Shown: piece by piece, positions 1 to 8,787 of the stretch
Position numbering within the stretch: the stretch's first letter is position 1
Layout of the letters: each line of letters starts with the position of its first letter
NCBI GenBank assembly: GCA_964348665.1
Contig: CAYGDP010000018.1
Span: 1 to 64,000, forward strand
DNA: 64,000 nt
Direction of reading: 5' to 3'
DNA from: CAYGDP01 sp964348665
GTDB taxonomy: Bacteria > Verrucomicrobiota > Verrucomicrobiia > Palsa-1439 > CAYGDP01
Position numbers and translations under genes: made by a program
The notes under the pieces: model-generated
The model's input: the letters and a program-made list of their open reading frames with translations, nothing else
The model's database searches: none
What the model was told of the DNA's origin: nothing

Positions 1-1245
1 GGCGGGCCGAGCCACATTGACATTTGGGATCCGAAACCGGATGCGCCGACCAATGTCAAAAGCCAATTCAAGCCGATCAAATCCAGCGTGGATGGCATTG
101 AGCTGACCGAAGTGATGCCGAAACTGGCGCAGCAAATCCATCGGGCAACGCTCATCCGCTCGGTCAACTACACCCCCGTCGGCCTCTTCAATCACACGGC
201 GGCAATGTATCAGATGCTCACCGGGGAAACTCCCGATCGCGTTGCGCCATCGGGTCAGCTTGATCCACCGGCTCCGAACGATTATCCGAACCTCGGCTCC
301 CGCATTGCGAAAATCAAACCGCCGACCGAGCCGATGTTTCCGTTTGTGATGCTGCCGCGCGCGTTGCAGGAATCGTCGGTCATCGGCAAAGCAGGCACAG
401 CTGGTTTTCTTGGCAAGGCCTACGACCCGTATTATTTCTTTCAGGACCCAAACAAGAAATACAAGATTGATGACCTGAAATTACGCTCCGATGTGACCGA
501 GGCGCGGCTCAAGCAACGCGCAACGCTTAAGGCAACTGTCGAGGAGAGCATGCCGGACATTGAGAAGGCTGTCGCAAATCAGGCGCTCGATAAATATTAC
601 GAGAAGGCATTCGATCTCATCCTGTCGGGACGCGCCCGCAAGGCGTTCGACCTCGAACAAGAACCTGCGGTAATACGCGACAAATATGGCCGGAATACAT
701 TTGGGCAAGGTGCGTTGTTGGCGCGTCGGCTGGTTGAGGCCGGCTCGCGGATGGTGCAGGTCAACTGGCCTGCGGTCGCCAATGGCGATCCGAAGGTGGA
801 CGCATGGGACGGGCACGCGGCGGTGTTTGATCCGTACAAAAATATTCATTGCCCGAAACTGGATGGGGCATTGGCGTCCTTGCTGGAAGACCTCGACGAG
901 CGTGGATTGCTCAAGGAAACACTGGTAGTTGCAATTGGTGAGTTTGGCCGCTCACCGCGCATGGGGGTCAGCACCAGCGGTAATTCCAACGCGCCGGACG
1001 GGCGCGACCACTGGCCGTATTGTTACACGGCTCTCATCGCGGGTGGAGCGATTGGCCGCGGCAAGGTTTACGGCAAGAGCGATTCAACGGGTAGCTCGCC
1101 CATCGAGAAACCTGTGCATCCGTACGATGTGCTCGCGACCATCTATCATTGCATTGGTATTGACCCAAAGACGATCGTGTCCAATCATCTCGGCGCGCCC
1201 CGCGAGATTTGCTCGGGTAACGTCGTGGATGGATTGTTCATTTAA
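1..1245 (+). CDS. DUF1501 family protein, 5'-truncated by the window edge
   Basis: The reading frame is open from base 1, and the first residues (GGPSHIDIWDPKPDAP) match the conserved N-terminal core of DUF1501, so the true start lies upstream and 414 residues are visible. The C-terminal half shows the family blocks IGEFGRSPRMG and GRDHWPYCYT, typical of this alkaline-phosphatase-like/sulfatase-related family. DUF1501 proteins are usually Tat-exported and co-encoded with DUF1549/DUF1553 cytochrome-like proteins in Planctomycetes and Verrucomicrobia; their substrate is not established. The gene ends four bases before the likely start of the PPC protein on the same strand, suggesting an operon. 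The family call is firm; the biochemical role is unknown. Confidence 0.9.
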   Translation, partial: GGPSHIDIWDPKPDAPTNVKSQFKPIKSSVDGIELTEVMPKLAQQIHRATLIRSVNYTPVGLFNHTAAMYQMLTGETPDRVAPSGQLDPPAPNDYPNLGSRIAKIKPPTEPMFPFVMLPRALQESSVIGKAGTAGFLGKAYDPYYFFQDPNKKYKIDDLKLRSDVTEARLKQRATLKATVEESMPDIEKAVANQALDKYYEKAFDLILSGRARKAFDLEQEPAVIRDKYGRNTFGQGALLARRLVEAGSRMVQVNWPAVANGDPKVDAWDGHAAVFDPYKNIHCPKLDGALASLLEDLDERGLLKETLVVAIGEFGRSPRMGVSTSGNSNAPDGRDHWPYCYTALIAGGAIGRGKVYGKSDSTGSSPIEKPVHPYDVLATIYHCIGIDPKTIVSNHLGAPREICSGNVVDGLFI

Positions 1246-1249
1246 ACTT

Positions 1250-3481
1250 GTGCATTCTCCGTTGAATTGTCGTTCAATCAAATGGTGGCATTGGCTTGCC
1301 TACTTCGGTGGGCGACCCTGCCTGTGTTTGTTCGTTTTCGTTTCGCTGCTCTTGCCGACGATTCTCGTCGCGCAAACGATGCCGCCTGTTCTTCAGCAAT
1401 ACTTCCCCCGCGGCGGCCAGCGCGGCACGACGGTCGAAATGGAATTCAGAGGCGATCAGATGGCGGGGGCGAGCGCCATTCTCTTCAGCGGAGTGGGGGT
1501 CACCGGCGAGATCGTCAAACCACAAAAGGGAACCTCGGCTCCGAACACCGCGAAAATTACCGTCGCCAAGGATGCGCCGCTCGGCGCGCGCGAATTTCGG
1601 ATTATCACCCCGCGCGGCGCTACCAGCGTCGGCTACTTTGTCGTCGGCGACCTGCCCGAAATCATCGAGGAAGAGCCGAACGATTCATTCGCGGAAGCCA
1701 GGAAACCCATTCCCAGCGATGATCCAAAAGCTAAACCGAAAGAACGTTTTGTCCAAGTCCCGAGCGTCGTTAACGGTCGGCTCGACAGCAAAGAGGACGT
1801 GGATACATTTGTATTTCACGCGAAAGTGGGACAAACGATTCTTTTTGAGGGCCAGGGAGTCACGATTGGTTCACTTTCTTCGGCAGGCCAATTTCTTGAT
1901 ACGCGCCTCGCGCTGTTCGATGGCGCGGGAAAGAAACTGGCGGAGAACGACGATTTTCGCAGTAAAGATTCGATGCTGGTCTATGCGTTCCCTCGCGCGG
2001 GTGAGTATGGTGTTCAGGTGAGTGACACGAATTACAAAAATAATGGCGCATTTGCTTATCGTGTAACGATCTCGCAGCGACCGCTCGTGACTGGCGTTTT
2101 CCCGCTCACGGTGTCCCGTGGGAAAACTGCCAAACTCGAATTGGCGGGTCTCAATCTAGGCAAAGATGCAATCGTCAAGGTCGCCATCCCGACGGACGCC
2201 CCGCTCGGTCGTCGCGATGTCCAAGTCACGCCGCACCAATCGTGGCAGATTCTTGTCGGTGATCTTCCGGAACTTGCGGAGAAAGAACCAAACAATTCCA
2301 CGAAAGAGGCGCAGAAAATTTCCGCGCCGGTCACTGTAAATGGCCGCCTCGCTGTTCCAGGCGACGCTGACTCATTTGCGCTGCATGGCAAGAAAGGCGA
2401 GCGTATCATCGTCGAAATTCAAGCCGCGCGACTCGGTTCTCCTCTGGATTCGGTCCTTGTTCTGACCGACGCAAAGGACGACAAGAAACTTATGGAAAGT
2501 GAAGACACGATGGGACGGGATAGCCGTCTCGATTACACGTTCGATTCCGACCGCAATGTGGTGTTGACTCTACGAGACCTCGCCCGTCGAGGTAATCCGG
2601 ATTACAGTTACAGCCTTGCGGTCGCGCCGCTGCGTCCCGATTTTGCGCTCACCGTCGAACCCGATAATATCGTCGTTCCTCGCGGCGGACGCGTTCTTGC
2701 CACCGTGCGCGCGAGTCGGATGGATGGTTTTGCTGACCCAATCCATTTACACCTCTCCAAACTGCCTGGAGGTACTTCGACAGTGCCAACTGACAAAGAC
2801 TGGGTAAGTTACGGTGGAATGATTCAAGTTCCACCAGGTTCGTCGGTGGTCAATGTGGACAACCCGATTCTTCAACCAGTTTTCTCAGCGATCCAGGGAA
2901 GTATTGCTGCCAATCGAACCGAAGCATTCATTCTTCTTGCTTCTGCGCCGGATGCCCCGCTCGATTCCGTGCCATTGACCATCGAAGGTTCGACAAAAAT
3001 CGGCAAGGAAACTATAATGCGCCGAGCCGTGCCGGTCGAAGGCCGCAACATCGGTGGGGCGCGTGCGACGCACGAGGTCACGTTGATGACGGTTGGGGTG
3101 GGCGAGAAAGCGGACATCGTCATCTACGCGCCCGCCGAGTCCGCGCCCGCGATGATGGCAGCGGGCGCGCCGCTTCCACCCCCACCACCCGCGCCATCGC
3201 CGTTGGTGCTTAAACCGAACGGGAAACTCAATCTGAAAGTGAAAGCGGTGCGGAACGGTTACAAAGGCGAAATTACGCTGCGGGCCGTCAACCTTCCCGC
3301 CGGAGTCACGTCATCGGAAATGAAAATCAACGGCGATGTGCAAGACGCGACGATCACGTTGACCAGCGCCAACACAGGCGAGACAACTGCAACGATTTTC
3401 GTCGCAGGAATCATCGCCAAACCTCCCGTGCTTTCGATGACTCACGCTTCCGTTCCGCTGACTCTGCAAGTGAAGAAATAA
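1250..3481 (+). CDS. secreted protein with two bacterial pre-peptidase C-terminal (PPC) domains
   Basis: About 743 residues. The frame is open further upstream inside the DUF1501 gene, but the first plausible starts after that gene's stop are GTG at 1250 and TTG at 1262, neither with a clear Shine-Dalgarno site. A hydrophobic signal segment (LCLFVFVSLLLPTILVAQ) follows. Two PPC-like modules are visible, each opened by a GDLPE-IIEEEPND or GDLPE-LAEKEPNN block and containing a D-x-D-x-F strand (DVDTFVFHA, DADSFALHG). A proline-rich stretch lies near residue 640. PPC domains are Ca-associated beta-sandwiches of secreted proteins. Adjacency to DUF1501 is typical of this lineage. No catalytic domain is recognised, so a cell-surface or polysaccharide-related role is only a guess. 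Confidence 0.85.
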   Translation: MHSPLNCRSIKWWHWLAYFGGRPCLCLFVFVSLLLPTILVAQTMPPVLQQYFPRGGQRGTTVEMEFRGDQMAGASAILFSGVGVTGEIVKPQKGTSAPNTAKITVAKDAPLGAREFRIITPRGATSVGYFVVGDLPEIIEEEPNDSFAEARKPIPSDDPKAKPKERFVQVPSVVNGRLDSKEDVDTFVFHAKVGQTILFEGQGVTIGSLSSAGQFLDTRLALFDGAGKKLAENDDFRSKDSMLVYAFPRAGEYGVQVSDTNYKNNGAFAYRVTISQRPLVTGVFPLTVSRGKTAKLELAGLNLGKDAIVKVAIPTDAPLGRRDVQVTPHQSWQILVGDLPELAEKEPNNSTKEAQKISAPVTVNGRLAVPGDADSFALHGKKGERIIVEIQAARLGSPLDSVLVLTDAKDDKKLMESEDTMGRDSRLDYTFDSDRNVVLTLRDLARRGNPDYSYSLAVAPLRPDFALTVEPDNIVVPRGGRVLATVRASRMDGFADPIHLHLSKLPGGTSTVPTDKDWVSYGGMIQVPPGSSVVNVDNPILQPVFSAIQGSIAANRTEAFILLASAPDAPLDSVPLTIEGSTKIGKETIMRRAVPVEGRNIGGARATHEVTLMTVGVGEKADIVIYAPAESAPAMMAAGAPLPPPPPAPSPLVLKPNGKLNLKVKAVRNGYKGEITLRAVNLPAGVTSSEMKINGDVQDATITLTSANTGETTATIFVAGIIAKPPVLSMTHASVPLTLQVKK

Positions 3482-3541
3482 CTTCCAAACTCGTTTGCTA
3501 TAAGGGGTCAGACCTCCGCGTTGTCGCTTTTTATGCAGATT

Positions 3542-3561
3542 GCGGACTTCATGAAGTCCGC
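3542..3561. repeat. perfect 20-bp palindrome between convergent genes
   Basis: GCGGACTTCATGAAGTCCGC is its own reverse complement. It sits in the 113-bp gap between the convergent stops of the PPC gene (3481) and the DUF1080 gene (3595). Its position would suit a bidirectional transcription stop, but no T-run follows on either strand, so it may equally be one of the many repetitive extragenic palindromes of this window. Confidence 0.6.
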
Positions 3562-3594
3562 CGGCGTTTTGCGAGCGCTTTGTTGGAGTGATTT

Positions 3595-4332
3595 CTAGAG
3601 CGGCTTGACCCGGATGTTGCGGTAGCGAACAAATTGTTTGGTCAGGTCGCCGCCGCCGTGCACTTGCAGGGCGATGCCACCTTGCGCCGGATGGCGCTTC
3701 TCGGTTTCTGTCCATTCCATAATTTTCGTGCCGTTGATCCACGTGATAATGGTCGGTAATTGGCCGCCCACAATCCGGGCGCGCAATTCGTTCCATTGTC
3801 CGTGTCGCCAAAGTTTGCCCCATTCTTCCGTCGAAACGGACAGCGGCACGGCGGCATTTTTTTCGAGGGCGATTTTGTCGGGCGCATCGAGAAAGCTGTA
3901 GTTACGCACGTGTGGTTTTCCGCCCAAACCTTCGCCGTAAATCCCCATCAGGTTGCCTTTGGAGTGGTAATCAATCATCGCTTGATAGGCGCGCCCTTCC
4001 TCCGTGCTGCGCAAGAACAGGCCGCTATCAGGGCCGAAATCGTTGTTCATTTCGAGGGCGACTTCAAAGTCGCCGAACGGTTTGTCCGTAATGATGATCC
4101 CACCATTGCCGGGAACATCCTGGCTACCGAGGATTGCTCCGTTCTCCACGACCCAACGTCCGCCGGAGGTATTGCCGCTCGTGCGACTGTGGCCGGTCTT
4201 GGCGCTCACATGCCAGCCGCTTAGAGTTTTTCCATCGAAGAGATGGATGAATCCGTCCTCGGCTTTTTGCGCAAAGAGCGGCATGGAAATTGTGGAGCCA
4301 ATCAGGGCGATTAGCAGGCTTTTTGTTTTCAT
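3595..4332 (-). CDS. secreted DUF1080 (3-keto-disaccharide hydrolase-like) protein
   Basis: 245 residues from ATG at 4332. The frame runs 38 codons further upstream, but only this ATG is followed by a signal peptide (MKTKSLLIALIGSTISMPLFAQ). The mature part begins with GFIHLFDGKTLSGWHV, the hallmark opening of DUF1080, and continues with GSQDVPGNGGIIITDKPFGD and GLFLRSTEEG, a concanavalin/LamG-like beta-sandwich seen in family 16-type glycoside-binding proteins. DUF1080 is now often annotated as 3-keto-disaccharide hydrolase. It lies 40 bp downstream of a Gfo/Idh/MocA oxidoreductase on the same strand, a frequent pairing in Verrucomicrobia and Planctomycetes that suits oxidation to 3-keto sugars followed by hydrolysis. 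The family is clear; activity on a given sugar is inferred. Confidence 0.88.
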   Translation of the reverse strand: MKTKSLLIALIGSTISMPLFAQKAEDGFIHLFDGKTLSGWHVSAKTGHSRTSGNTSGGRWVVENGAILGSQDVPGNGGIIITDKPFGDFEVALEMNNDFGPDSGLFLRSTEEGRAYQAMIDYHSKGNLMGIYGEGLGGKPHVRNYSFLDAPDKIALEKNAAVPLSVSTEEWGKLWRHGQWNELRARIVGGQLPTIITWINGTKIMEWTETEKRHPAQGGIALQVHGGGDLTKQFVRYRNIRVKPL

Positions 4333-4372
4333 ATTTTTGATGGGGCAGGGGATTGAACCGACTTCAAACTGC

Positions 4373-5734
4373 TTACAGTACTGTCCACGGACCGCGGTAT
4401 TCGCGTGTGAGCCATTTGGGGTCGCCCGTGCGGCCGGCAAAAGCATTTTTAGCAGGGTTCCATTTGAACTTTTGGCTATACCGATAGGCGAAGTTGAGAA
4501 GGTGACAACAGGTTACGGTGCGCGCGCCGATTTCCACGTCGGTAATCGCCGGTTTCCGGCTCTTGATACAGGCGAGGAAATCCGCCTTGTGATCGGTGCT
4601 CGCGTACAGCTTCACTTTCGCATTCGCCAGAAATTCCTTTTCGACCGTGGCGAGTTGCGCGGAAAGCGATGGCTGATCTTCCTTGGCTAGATACTTTGCC
4701 TTGGCCACGCCGCCGAGCGTCAGTTTGAATTTGCCGCGATTCACAAAAATCTCGCCGTCGCTGCCAAAGAATGTAACGCCGTTTTCGCTGATGTGTTTAA
4801 CCTCGACGCCTTTCGAGTAGATCAATTTTGCGCCGGATTGCGCGGTGGCCGCGTCCGCCGGCGGAATGATTTCCACAGGTCCGCTTGCATCCATGCCGAG
4901 TCCCCACTGGGCGATGTCGAGATGATGCGCGCCCCAGTCGGTCACCTTACCGCCGCCGTATTCCCAATAGGTGCGCCACATTGGGAAATGCTTGTGCACG
5001 CCCCGGGGGCTTAGGATGGAGTTGTAATCGCGCTTTGGCGCTGGGCCGAGCCACAAGTCCCAGTCAAGGCCTGGCTCTAACTCCTCGGCAGGAAGATCGC
5101 ACCATTTGCCAGGACCGTCGAAGCCGGTTTCGATGCGAGCGATTTTTCCGATGACGCCATTGCGCACCAGTTCACACGCGACACGGAATTCCGGGGAAGA
5201 ACGTTGCTGCGAACCGGTCTGGAAAACACGTTTGTTTTTGCGCACGGCAGAGACGAGGGCGCGTGCCTCATGGATCGTTTGGGTGAGCGGTTTCTCGCAA
5301 TAAATGTCCTTGCCAGCTGCGGCGGCGGCGATACCGATGATCGCGTGCCAGTGATCCGGCGTGGCAATCACAACCGCATCGATGTCTTTGCGCGCCAGCA
5401 GTTCGCGAAAATCGTTGTATGCCGCGCACCCTTTGTATTCACTGGCATTGGCGGATTTCGCATAAAAATCTTCGGCCATCTTTTTGTGATTCTCGCGCCG
5501 GGTTGTATCCACGTCGCATACGGCAACCGTCTGGGTATTGGTTTTACCCAGAAAACCACTCAAGAGACCGCGCGACTGCATCCCGCACCCGATAAAACCG
5601 AGCGTGACTCGGCTGTTGGGCGGAGTATCGGCGGACCAAACCCGCGAAGGCAGCAAGAGCGGTGCGATGCCCGCGGCGAGGGTTGTTTTGAGAAATGACC
5701 GGCGAGAAGAGTGGGAAAGTCTCATGACATCCAT
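4373..5734 (-). CDS. Tat-exported Gfo/Idh/MocA family oxidoreductase
   Basis: 453 residues. The N-terminus carries a twin-arginine signal (SSRRSFLKTTLAAGIAPLLL), so the enzyme is probably periplasmic with a pre-bound NAD(P) cofactor, as known for several secreted members. The Rossmann motif GFIGCGMQSRG follows at about residue 47, then the family's YCEKPLT block and the histidine-rich WGAHHLDIAQWGLGMD segment. Starts at 5734 or 5725 are both possible; neither has a strong ribosome site. The C-terminus (GDPKWLTREYRGPWTVL) is typical of the secreted clade found with DUF1080. It precedes the DUF1080 gene by 40 bp and is probably co-transcribed with it. Substrate unknown; a sugar or glycoside is likely. 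Confidence 0.9.
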   Translation of the reverse strand: MDVMRLSHSSRRSFLKTTLAAGIAPLLLPSRVWSADTPPNSRVTLGFIGCGMQSRGLLSGFLGKTNTQTVAVCDVDTTRRENHKKMAEDFYAKSANASEYKGCAAYNDFRELLARKDIDAVVIATPDHWHAIIGIAAAAAGKDIYCEKPLTQTIHEARALVSAVRKNKRVFQTGSQQRSSPEFRVACELVRNGVIGKIARIETGFDGPGKWCDLPAEELEPGLDWDLWLGPAPKRDYNSILSPRGVHKHFPMWRTYWEYGGGKVTDWGAHHLDIAQWGLGMDASGPVEIIPPADAATAQSGAKLIYSKGVEVKHISENGVTFFGSDGEIFVNRGKFKLTLGGVAKAKYLAKEDQPSLSAQLATVEKEFLANAKVKLYASTDHKADFLACIKSRKPAITDVEIGARTVTCCHLLNFAYRYSQKFKWNPAKNAFAGRTGDPKWLTREYRGPWTVL

Positions 5735-5766
5735 CTAATCACTGTGCAGTCGCCTTCGCAACCAGA

Positions 5767-5789
5767 AAACTTCCCAGCAAGGGAAGTTT
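5767..5789 (-). terminator. probable Rho-independent terminator of tRNA-Asp
   Basis: On the minus strand, 12 bases past the tRNA-Asp 3' end, a perfect 9-bp stem (AAACTTCCC, loop TTGCT, GGGAAGTTT) is followed by TCTGG. The short T-tract makes it modest, but stem quality and position just after a tRNA support a terminator. It also separates the tRNA from the Gfo/Idh gene start at 5734. Confidence 0.65.
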
Positions 5790-5801
5790 CGTGGGATAAA
5801 A

Positions 5802-5878
5802 TGGCGGGAGTGACGGGACTCGAACCCGCAGCCTTCGCCGTGACAGGGCGACGCTCTAACCAATTGAGCTACACCCCC
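5802..5878 (-). tRNA. tRNA-Asp (GTC), CCA encoded
   Basis: The 77-nt cloverleaf reads on the minus strand. The acceptor arm GGGGGTG pairs with CACTCCC (one G-T pair), the discriminator is G, and CCA is encoded. The anticodon loop CTGTCAC gives anticodon GTC, and the T arm contains GGTTCGAGTCC. It lies just downstream of tatC at the end of the tol-pal-tat cluster but probably has its own promoter. Confidence 0.96.
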
Positions 5879-5896
5879 CGCCGAATAAGACAGCGC

Positions 5897-5924
5897 ATTA
5901 TGCTCATATCGCGCGATTTTTCAA
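5897..5924 (-). promoter_or_regulatory. putative sigma-70 promoter for tRNA-Asp
   Basis: On the minus strand TTGAAA (5919-5924) is separated by 16 bases from CATAAT (5897-5902), close to the TTGACA/TATAAT consensus. This places the transcription start about 10 bases before the tRNA 5' end at 5878. Seen by eye only. Confidence 0.45.
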
Positions 5925-5927
5925 GGC

Positions 5928-6746
5928 TCATCGCTGATTTTTTTCATCTGCCTCTTCCCGTGCCACCCGCCGTCTGCCTCTCCATTCCATCAGGTAGGCG
6001 AGCCAGACGGAGATTTCGTAGAGAGCGTACAGCGGCGCCGCAAAAACAAACATGGAAAGAGGATCGGGCTGTGGAGTGATGATGGCTGAAAACGCCAGAC
6101 ATCCCATTACTCCCCAGCGCCATCCGCGACGTAGCGCTTTCGCATCGAGAATGCCGATTCGGACGAGAAACAAAAGGATAATAGGCAACTCAAACGCCAG
6201 GCCCATCCCCAATAGCAACCAGAGCACGAACGAAAGATATTGTTGGAATCGCCACATTGGTTGCATGCCGAAATAGACTGTCAATTTGTAGGAAATTGCA
6301 AGGGATGGGGGGAGCAAAACGTAAAAGCAAAAACAGATTCCAGCTAAAAACAGCAACACCCCACCGAGAACGTAGGGTGCGATGTGCTGGCGCTCGTTAC
6401 TTTTAAGCGCGGGTAGCACGAAGTCCGCTATGAAATACAGGATGAAGGGCATGGCAAACGCCAGGCCACCAAAAATCCAGATATACATCATCGCTAGAAA
6501 GATCTCGGCGGGTCCGGTGCTGATGAGAAATTGATTGGTGTCCGGGATGACTTCCGCCCATTTGAGTGGATATTTAAGCCAATCCAGGATTTGACGGGTC
6601 AATGCGCCCGCGGCAACCACTCCGAGGAAGAGTACAGCCAGCGATTTGAGCAACACCCATCGCAAATCTTCGAGATGTTCGAGGAAAGGCTTTACGGGAC
6701 CGCCGGCCTCTTCGTCAGGAGAGGTATTGGGTGGTTCTTCCGCCAT
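5928..6746 (-). CDS. tatC: TatC, twin-arginine translocase receptor subunit
   Basis: 272 residues with about six hydrophobic segments. Family landmarks are the N-terminal cytoplasmic HLEDLR motif (the signal-peptide docking element, HLIELR in E. coli), FYVLLPPSLAI, a conserved FELP in a membrane helix and ITPQPDP before the last helix. TatC binds the RR signal peptide and assembles with TatA to move folded proteins across the inner membrane. At least two Tat substrates are encoded in this window (the Gfo/Idh enzyme and the Rieske protein). It follows tatA by 26 bp at the 3' end of the tolQRAB-pal-tatAC cluster. No separate TatB is seen, so TatA may serve both roles. Confidence 0.96.
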   Translation of the reverse strand: MAEEPPNTSPDEEAGGPVKPFLEHLEDLRWVLLKSLAVLFLGVVAAGALTRQILDWLKYPLKWAEVIPDTNQFLISTGPAEIFLAMMYIWIFGGLAFAMPFILYFIADFVLPALKSNERQHIAPYVLGGVLLFLAGICFCFYVLLPPSLAISYKLTVYFGMQPMWRFQQYLSFVLWLLLGMGLAFELPIILLFLVRIGILDAKALRRGWRWGVMGCLAFSAIITPQPDPLSMFVFAAPLYALYEISVWLAYLMEWRGRRRVAREEADEKNQR

Positions 6747-6772
6747 GGATGGTTCGGGGCGGACACCGCCAC

Positions 6773-7000
6773 TTACGCCTTGTCGGCAGGCGGGTTGGGT
6801 TTGGGACTTGCCGGCGGCTCGTTGCCAGCTCGCTCGATTTCATCGGTCACTTCGCGGCTCGCCTTCTTGAATTCCGTCAGGCTTTTACCCACTGATCGCG
6901 CCAATTCGGGGAGTTTCTTAGCTCCAAACATGATGATGGCAAGCACCACGAGGGCACCCACTTCCCAACCACTCAATAAAGCAAACATTGGCATCGGCAT
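6773..7000 (-). CDS. tatA: TatA/TatB family translocase subunit
   Basis: 75 residues from ATG at 7000, preceded by AAAGGAAC four bases upstream, which decides this start over two nearby in-frame ATGs. The protein has one short N-terminal membrane helix (EVGALVVLAIIMFGAKKLPELARSVGKS is the full TatA signature region, read at residues 13-40), with the FGAKKLPE hinge, then an amphipathic helix and a proline-rich acidic tail. TatA oligomers form or weaken the membrane path for folded proteins. The invariant Phe-Gly after the helix is present. The position between pal and tatC supports the role. Confidence 0.94.
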   Translation of the reverse strand: MPMPMFALLSGWEVGALVVLAIIMFGAKKLPELARSVGKSLTEFKKASREVTDEIERAGNEPPASPKPNPPADKA

Positions 7001-7061
7001 AGTTCCTTTCGACGATCTAAATTATCATAAGCAGGGCCTTTTGCAAGCAACTTGATCACCC

Positions 7062-7571
7062 TTACGGTCGTACGATGACAAATTCCGCGCGCCGGTTTTT
7101 CGACAACGCGGCGTCGGTGTGAGCCAAATCCAGCGGGCGATCCTTGCCGTAGCTGATCGTTTGCAGGCGTGCTCCATCGGCGCCCCGTGCGATCAATGCT
7201 TCGCGGGCCGCCAGCGCCCGTCGTTCGCCAAGCGCACGATTGTATTCCGCCGTGCCACGCTCATCACAGTGTCCCTCAACCAGAATGACTGATGTCGCAT
7301 CAGTTTTGAGAAAATTCGCGACGGTGTCCAGCTTCGGTCCCTCGTGCGGATTAATCGCCGAGCTGTCGTAGGCGAAAAAGACGTGCTCAAATTTGCCGCG
7401 CTCGAGATTGCTGCCGGGTGGACGATCCGGCAGTTTCGTTTTAATGTCTTCGGGGCCGTTTTTGCCAATCGGTTTTTCGGGCCCATTGCCTCCGCCGCGG
7501 GACTTGCAGCTCGAGAAGAGAAAGCTCACACCAATTCCGAATACTGTCATCAATAAAAGTTGTCGTTTCAT
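7062..7571 (-). CDS. pal: Pal, peptidoglycan-associated outer-membrane lipoprotein (OmpA domain)
   Basis: 169 residues. The signal peptide ends in the lipobox FLFSSC (lipidated Cys22). A linker is followed by an OmpA-type peptidoglycan-binding domain with the VEGHCDERGTAEYN motif, the NRALGERRA helix, and the closing SKNRRAEFVIV. This domain binds the diaminopimelate side chain of peptidoglycan, and the lipid holds the outer membrane. A clear AGGAG ribosome site precedes the ATG. It follows tolB by 16 bp, the classic tolB-pal order. No CpoB/YbgF gene follows; tatA does. Confidence 0.95.
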   Translation of the reverse strand: MKRQLLLMTVFGIGVSFLFSSCKSRGGGNGPEKPIGKNGPEDIKTKLPDRPPGSNLERGKFEHVFFAYDSSAINPHEGPKLDTVANFLKTDATSVILVEGHCDERGTAEYNRALGERRALAAREALIARGADGARLQTISYGKDRPLDLAHTDAALSKNRRAEFVIVRP

Positions 7572-7587
7572 TGTAATCTCCTGATTG

Positions 7588-8787
7588 TTATCGCGACCAG
7601 GCAGGTTCGCTGCAGTCGCCTAAATTCGTTCCGAGTTTTACTGTTTGCCCTGTCAATGCGTCAAGCACGTAAAGCTGACCCGCGCCGCCATAGCCGCTGG
7701 CAAATACCAAATGCCGCCCGTCCGCCGCCCACGTCGCCCCGCCACAATCCTGCGGCAGACTCGTCAGTTGCCTCGCCGCGCGGGTGGTCAAGTCCATCGA
7801 AAAAATCTGAAACGTTCCGCCCACGCGCGCCGTGAACGCGATCGCGTCGCCGCGCGGCGACCAATCCGGCTCCGTGCAATACCCCAACGTCGTCGTCAGT
7901 CTCGTCGCCGCCCCGCCTTCGCGTGACATCAGCCAAAGTTGGGGAGTCCCGCTTTGCGCCGAACTAAAAACAATCTGCTTGCCGTCGGGCGACCAGCAAG
8001 GAGTGGATTCCTCCTGCTTGGTTCGCGTCAGTCGGCGCGGGCTCGATCCATCGATCGCATTTACCACATACAACTCCGGATTTCCGTCCTTGCTTAAGGT
8101 CATGGCCAGTTCGCGTCCGTCGGGTGAAAACGATGCGCCGCTGTTGAGTCCGGGGAACGACGCGACCCGCCGGATTTTCATCTCCGACAAATCCAGCACC
8201 CAGACATCGGGATAAATCTTGCGATAACTCGTTAAGGCGATGCGTTTGGCGTCGTTCGACCAGCGTGGATGCGCGCAGAGGGCTTTGTCGCTGGTAATCT
8301 GCCGGGCATTGAAACCGTCATAATCCATCGTCCACAATTCCGTTGTGCCGCTTCGTTTGCTGATGAAGGCGACACGCGATTGCGCGATGCCGCGTTGTTT
8401 GGCCACAGCCGCCACGATATCATCGGCGAACTGATGCGCCAATGCGCGGACGTTGTCGCCCACGTATCGTTTTGCCAGGAGTTGAGTTTTATCGCGTCCC
8501 GAAACCCATCCGTCGAGCGTTCGGCCTTCCAATCGCGACTGCACCGTTGCGGATGCTGCGTTCGTGGTGACAATACTGAACCATCCGCTCCGGAGCAAAT
8601 CGGCTTGTAAAATTTCCAGCAATTCCCGCGTCCGCGCCGTATCGCTGCCTGTCGTCGGCAAAACGGCCAATCCGATCTGGTTTGCGGTTTTTTCGACAAC
8701 AACCTGCGCTGTGACGCTGGGAACGCAATGGAGCGCCACCAACAGAACAATCATCGGCACGCAATCGCGTGCGTTGCCTAGTTTCAT
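7588..8787 (-). CDS. tolB: TolB, periplasmic beta-propeller of the Tol-Pal system
   Basis: 399 residues from ATG at 8787. GGAGG lies four bases upstream, and the ATG overlaps the TGA of tolA (ATGA), fixing this start although the frame is open to 9054. A signal peptide (MIVLLVALHCVPSVTAQ) leads to the N-terminal anticodon-binding-like domain (LAVLPTTGSDTARTREL, LLRSGWFSIV) and then PD40/WD-like repeats, each ending in a variant of PSWSPDGKxIVF (for example RWSNDAKRIALTS and SFSPDGRELAMT). TolB links Pal with the TolA/inner-membrane motor during cell constriction and outer-membrane maintenance. Confidence 0.95.
   Translation of the reverse strand: MKLGNARDCVPMIVLLVALHCVPSVTAQVVVEKTANQIGLAVLPTTGSDTARTRELLEILQADLLRSGWFSIVTTNAASATVQSRLEGRTLDGWVSGRDKTQLLAKRYVGDNVRALAHQFADDIVAAVAKQRGIAQSRVAFISKRSGTTELWTMDYDGFNARQITSDKALCAHPRWSNDAKRIALTSYRKIYPDVWVLDLSEMKIRRVASFPGLNSGASFSPDGRELAMTLSKDGNPELYVVNAIDGSSPRRLTRTKQEESTPCWSPDGKQIVFSSAQSGTPQLWLMSREGGAATRLTTTLGYCTEPDWSPRGDAIAFTARVGGTFQIFSMDLTTRAARQLTSLPQDCGGATWAADGRHLVFASGYGGAGQLYVLDALTGQTVKLGTNLGDCSEPAWSR

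Noticed and set aside
929..1249. N-terminal extension of the PPC protein into the DUF1501 gene
   Set aside because: That part overlaps conserved DUF1501 coding sequence in another frame, and the signal peptide only begins after 1250.
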